Assembly: GCF_025917275.1 (NCBI RefSeq)
Contig: NZ_JAOSHO010000011.1
Coordinates: forward strand, 1 to 37,114
Origin: Pseudomonas agronomica
GTDB taxonomy: Bacteria; Pseudomonadota; Gammaproteobacteria; Pseudomonadales; Pseudomonadaceae
Direction: 5' to 3'
DNA: 37,114 nucleotides
The notes below the pieces were generated by a model. The model was not told where the DNA came from and searched no databases. It worked only from the letters and a program-made list of their open reading frames with translations. Position 1 is the first letter of the stretch. Each line of letters opens with the position of its first letter. This document shows, in pieces, positions 36,197 through 37,114 of the stretch. Both the position numbers and the translations under genes were made by a program.

Positions 36197-36661
36197 ATGC
36201 AAGGTCACCCAGACGTAATCGATTACCTCAACACGTTGCTGACCGGCGAGCTGGCAGCCCGTGATCAATATTTCATCCATTCGCGGATGTACGAGGATTG
36301 GGGTTTTACCGAGCTCTACGAACGTATCAACCATGAGATGGAAGAAGAGGCACAGCACGCTGATGCGTTGATGCGCCGGATCCTTATGCTCGAAGGCACG
36401 CCGCGCATGCGCCCGGACGACCTGGACGTCGGTACCACCGTGCCCGACATGCTCGCCGCCGACCTTCGCCTGGAATACAAGGTTCGCGCCGCGCTGTGCA
36501 AAGGCATTGAGTTATGCGAGCAGCACAACGACTACGTGACCCGCGAGATCCTGCGTATCCAGCTCAACGATACCGAAGAAGATCACACCTACTGGCTGGA
36601 GAAGCAGTTGGGCCTGATCAAGCTGATCGGGTTGGAAAACTACCTGCAATCGCAGTTCTGA
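36197..36661 (+). CDS. bfrA: Ferritin of the FtnA type (often annotated bacterioferritin BfrA)
   Basis: The protein stores iron in a 24-subunit shell after oxidising Fe2+. The 154-residue protein has the ferroxidase ligands Glu18, Glu51, His54, Glu93, Glu127 and His130. The residue at position 52, a haem-binding Met in true bacterioferritins, is Ala here (EEAQHAD). This matches the P. aeruginosa protein first named BfrA and later shown to be a haem-free ferritin, FtnA. I chose ATG 36197, with GGAG about 10 bases upstream. Its place beside katA fits iron and peroxide control: stored iron cannot feed Fenton chemistry. Confidence 0.93.
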   Translation: MQGHPDVIDYLNTLLTGELAARDQYFIHSRMYEDWGFTELYERINHEMEEEAQHADALMRRILMLEGTPRMRPDDLDVGTTVPDMLAADLRLEYKVRAALCKGIELCEQHNDYVTREILRIQLNDTEEDHTYWLEKQLGLIKLIGLENYLQSQF

Positions 36662-36663
36662 TG

Positions 36664-36697
36664 CGGTCCCGGTAGGACCAAGCTCGCTCCCACAGGG
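36664..36697 (-). repeat. Solitary, degenerate REP-like element
   Basis: On the minus strand the core reads CCCTGTGGGAGCGAGCTTGG (36678-36697), close to the widespread fluorescent-Pseudomonas REP sequence that usually reads TGTGGGAGCGAGCTTGCTCG. Only half of the usual palindrome is kept. It lies between the ferritin stop and the bidirectional terminator, a typical extragenic place for such repeats. Recognition is from memory of the family. Confidence 0.6.
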
Positions 36698-36701
36698 AAA
36701 C

Positions 36702-36740
36702 AAAAAGCCCCGGCCATCGATGAGATGGCAGGGGCTTTTT
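36702..36740. terminator. Bidirectional terminator between ferritin and uvrA
   Basis: AAAAAGCCCC (36702-36711) pairs with GGGGCTTTTT (36731-36740) over 10 base pairs. Inside, GCCATC (36713-36718) pairs with GATGGC (36724-36729) around loop GATGA, with one G-A mismatch between the stems. The A-run on one side and T-run on the other let it end transcripts from both strands, as needed for these convergent genes. Confidence 0.93.
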
Positions 36741-36755
36741 CATGCTCGGGTGAGA

Positions 36756-37114
36756 TCAGTCCCGATCACGCTCCAGCAGGGGCTTGAGGTAATACCCGGT
36801 GTGGGACTGCTTCATCTCCGCCACCTGCTCCGGCGTCCCTACGGCAATGATCTGGCCGCCCTTGGAACCGCCTTCCGGACCCAGGTCCACCAGCCAGTCA
36901 GCGGTCTTGATCACGTCCAGGTTGTGTTCAATGACCACCACGGTGTTGCCGTGATCGCGAAGACGGTGGAGCACATCGAGCAACTGCTGGATATCGGCGA
37001 AGTGCAAACCGGTGGTCGGCTCATCGAGGATATACAGCGTCTTGCCGGTATCGCGCTTGGAGAGCTCGCGCGACAGCTTGACCCGCTGTGCCTCGCCGCC
37101 CGACAAGGTCGTCG
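36756..37114 (-). CDS. uvrA: Excinuclease ABC subunit A, C-terminal part (cut by window edge)
   Basis: UvrA is the damage-sensing ATPase of nucleotide excision repair. Only the last 118 or so codons are in the window; the gene runs off the right end. The visible part is the end of the second ABC ATPase: signature [11 protein letters not shown] at the edge, Walker [13 protein letters not shown], the switch His in [11 protein letters not shown], and the tail [13 protein letters not shown]. The stop is at 36756-36758 on the minus strand. It converges on the ferritin gene across the terminator at 36702-36740. The reading frame is open to the last base, so I treat it as partial and not broken. Confidence 0.95.
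   Translation of the reverse strand, partial: TTLSGGEAQRVKLSRELSKRDTGKTLYILDEPTTGLHFADIQQLLDVLHRLRDHGNTVVVIEHNLDVIKTADWLVDLGPEGGSKGGQIIAVGTPEQVAEMKQSHTGYYLKPLLERDRD

Overview
The window is a piece of a Pseudomonas chromosome, most likely the P. fluorescens lineage. The call rests on gene order, which matches what I know of Pseudomonas aeruginosa: birA, coaX, a small SPOR-like gene, tRNA-Tyr/Gly/Thr, tuf, tRNA-Trp, secE, nusG, the L11, beta, str, S10, spc and alpha clusters, katA, a ferritin gene and uvrA. It also rests on protein detail (482-residue clade-3-like KatA, RpoB resistance region offset by +5 from E. coli) and on a fragment resembling the common fluorescent-Pseudomonas REP repeat near the right end. 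No mobile element, phage gene, CRISPR array or toxin-type module is visible. Every gene is on the + strand except the partial uvrA at the right edge.

Layout. 86-2244: birA, coaX and a membrane-anchored SPOR-like protein, packed as one operon. 2228-5080: two tandem promoters feed tRNA-Tyr(GTA), tRNA-Gly(TCC), tRNA-Thr(GGT), the first tuf gene, tRNA-Trp(CCA), secE and nusG, closed by a strong terminator. 5153-15980: rplK, rplA, an L10-type leader, rplJ, rplL, an attenuator, then rpoB and rpoC. 16077-20560: a promoter and attenuator-like leader, then rpsL, rpsG, fusA, the second tuf and a terminator. 20567-27254: S10 and first part of spc (rpsJ to rpsN). 27315-31420: a hairpin with an embedded promoter, then rpsH to secY and rpmJ. 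31407-34408: a second hairpin/promoter composite, then rpsM, rpsK, rpsD, rpoA, rplQ and a terminator. 34471-36740: katA and a ferritin gene, each with its own terminator. 36756-37114: the 3' end of uvrA, convergent with the ferritin gene across a bidirectional terminator. No stretch above 300 bases lacks a gene. The first 85 bases show no convincing element.

Together the genes make the translation and transcription machinery: 28 ribosomal proteins, four tRNAs, both elongation factors, three RNA polymerase subunits, NusG and two subunits of the Sec translocon. The right end changes theme to peroxide and iron handling (catalase, ferritin) and DNA repair.

I did not find an undescribed biological system; this is a deeply conserved core region. 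The points worth a second look are regulatory: four promoters sharing an exact TAGAAT -10 box with GC-rich sequence just downstream, two promoters whose -35 box lies in the downstream arm of a terminator-like hairpin, an rpsL leader with an attenuator-like hairpin and a 9-base direct repeat, and two tuf genes whose differences are concentrated in the first 81 bases. The one gene without a known role is the SPOR-like protein at 1789-2244.
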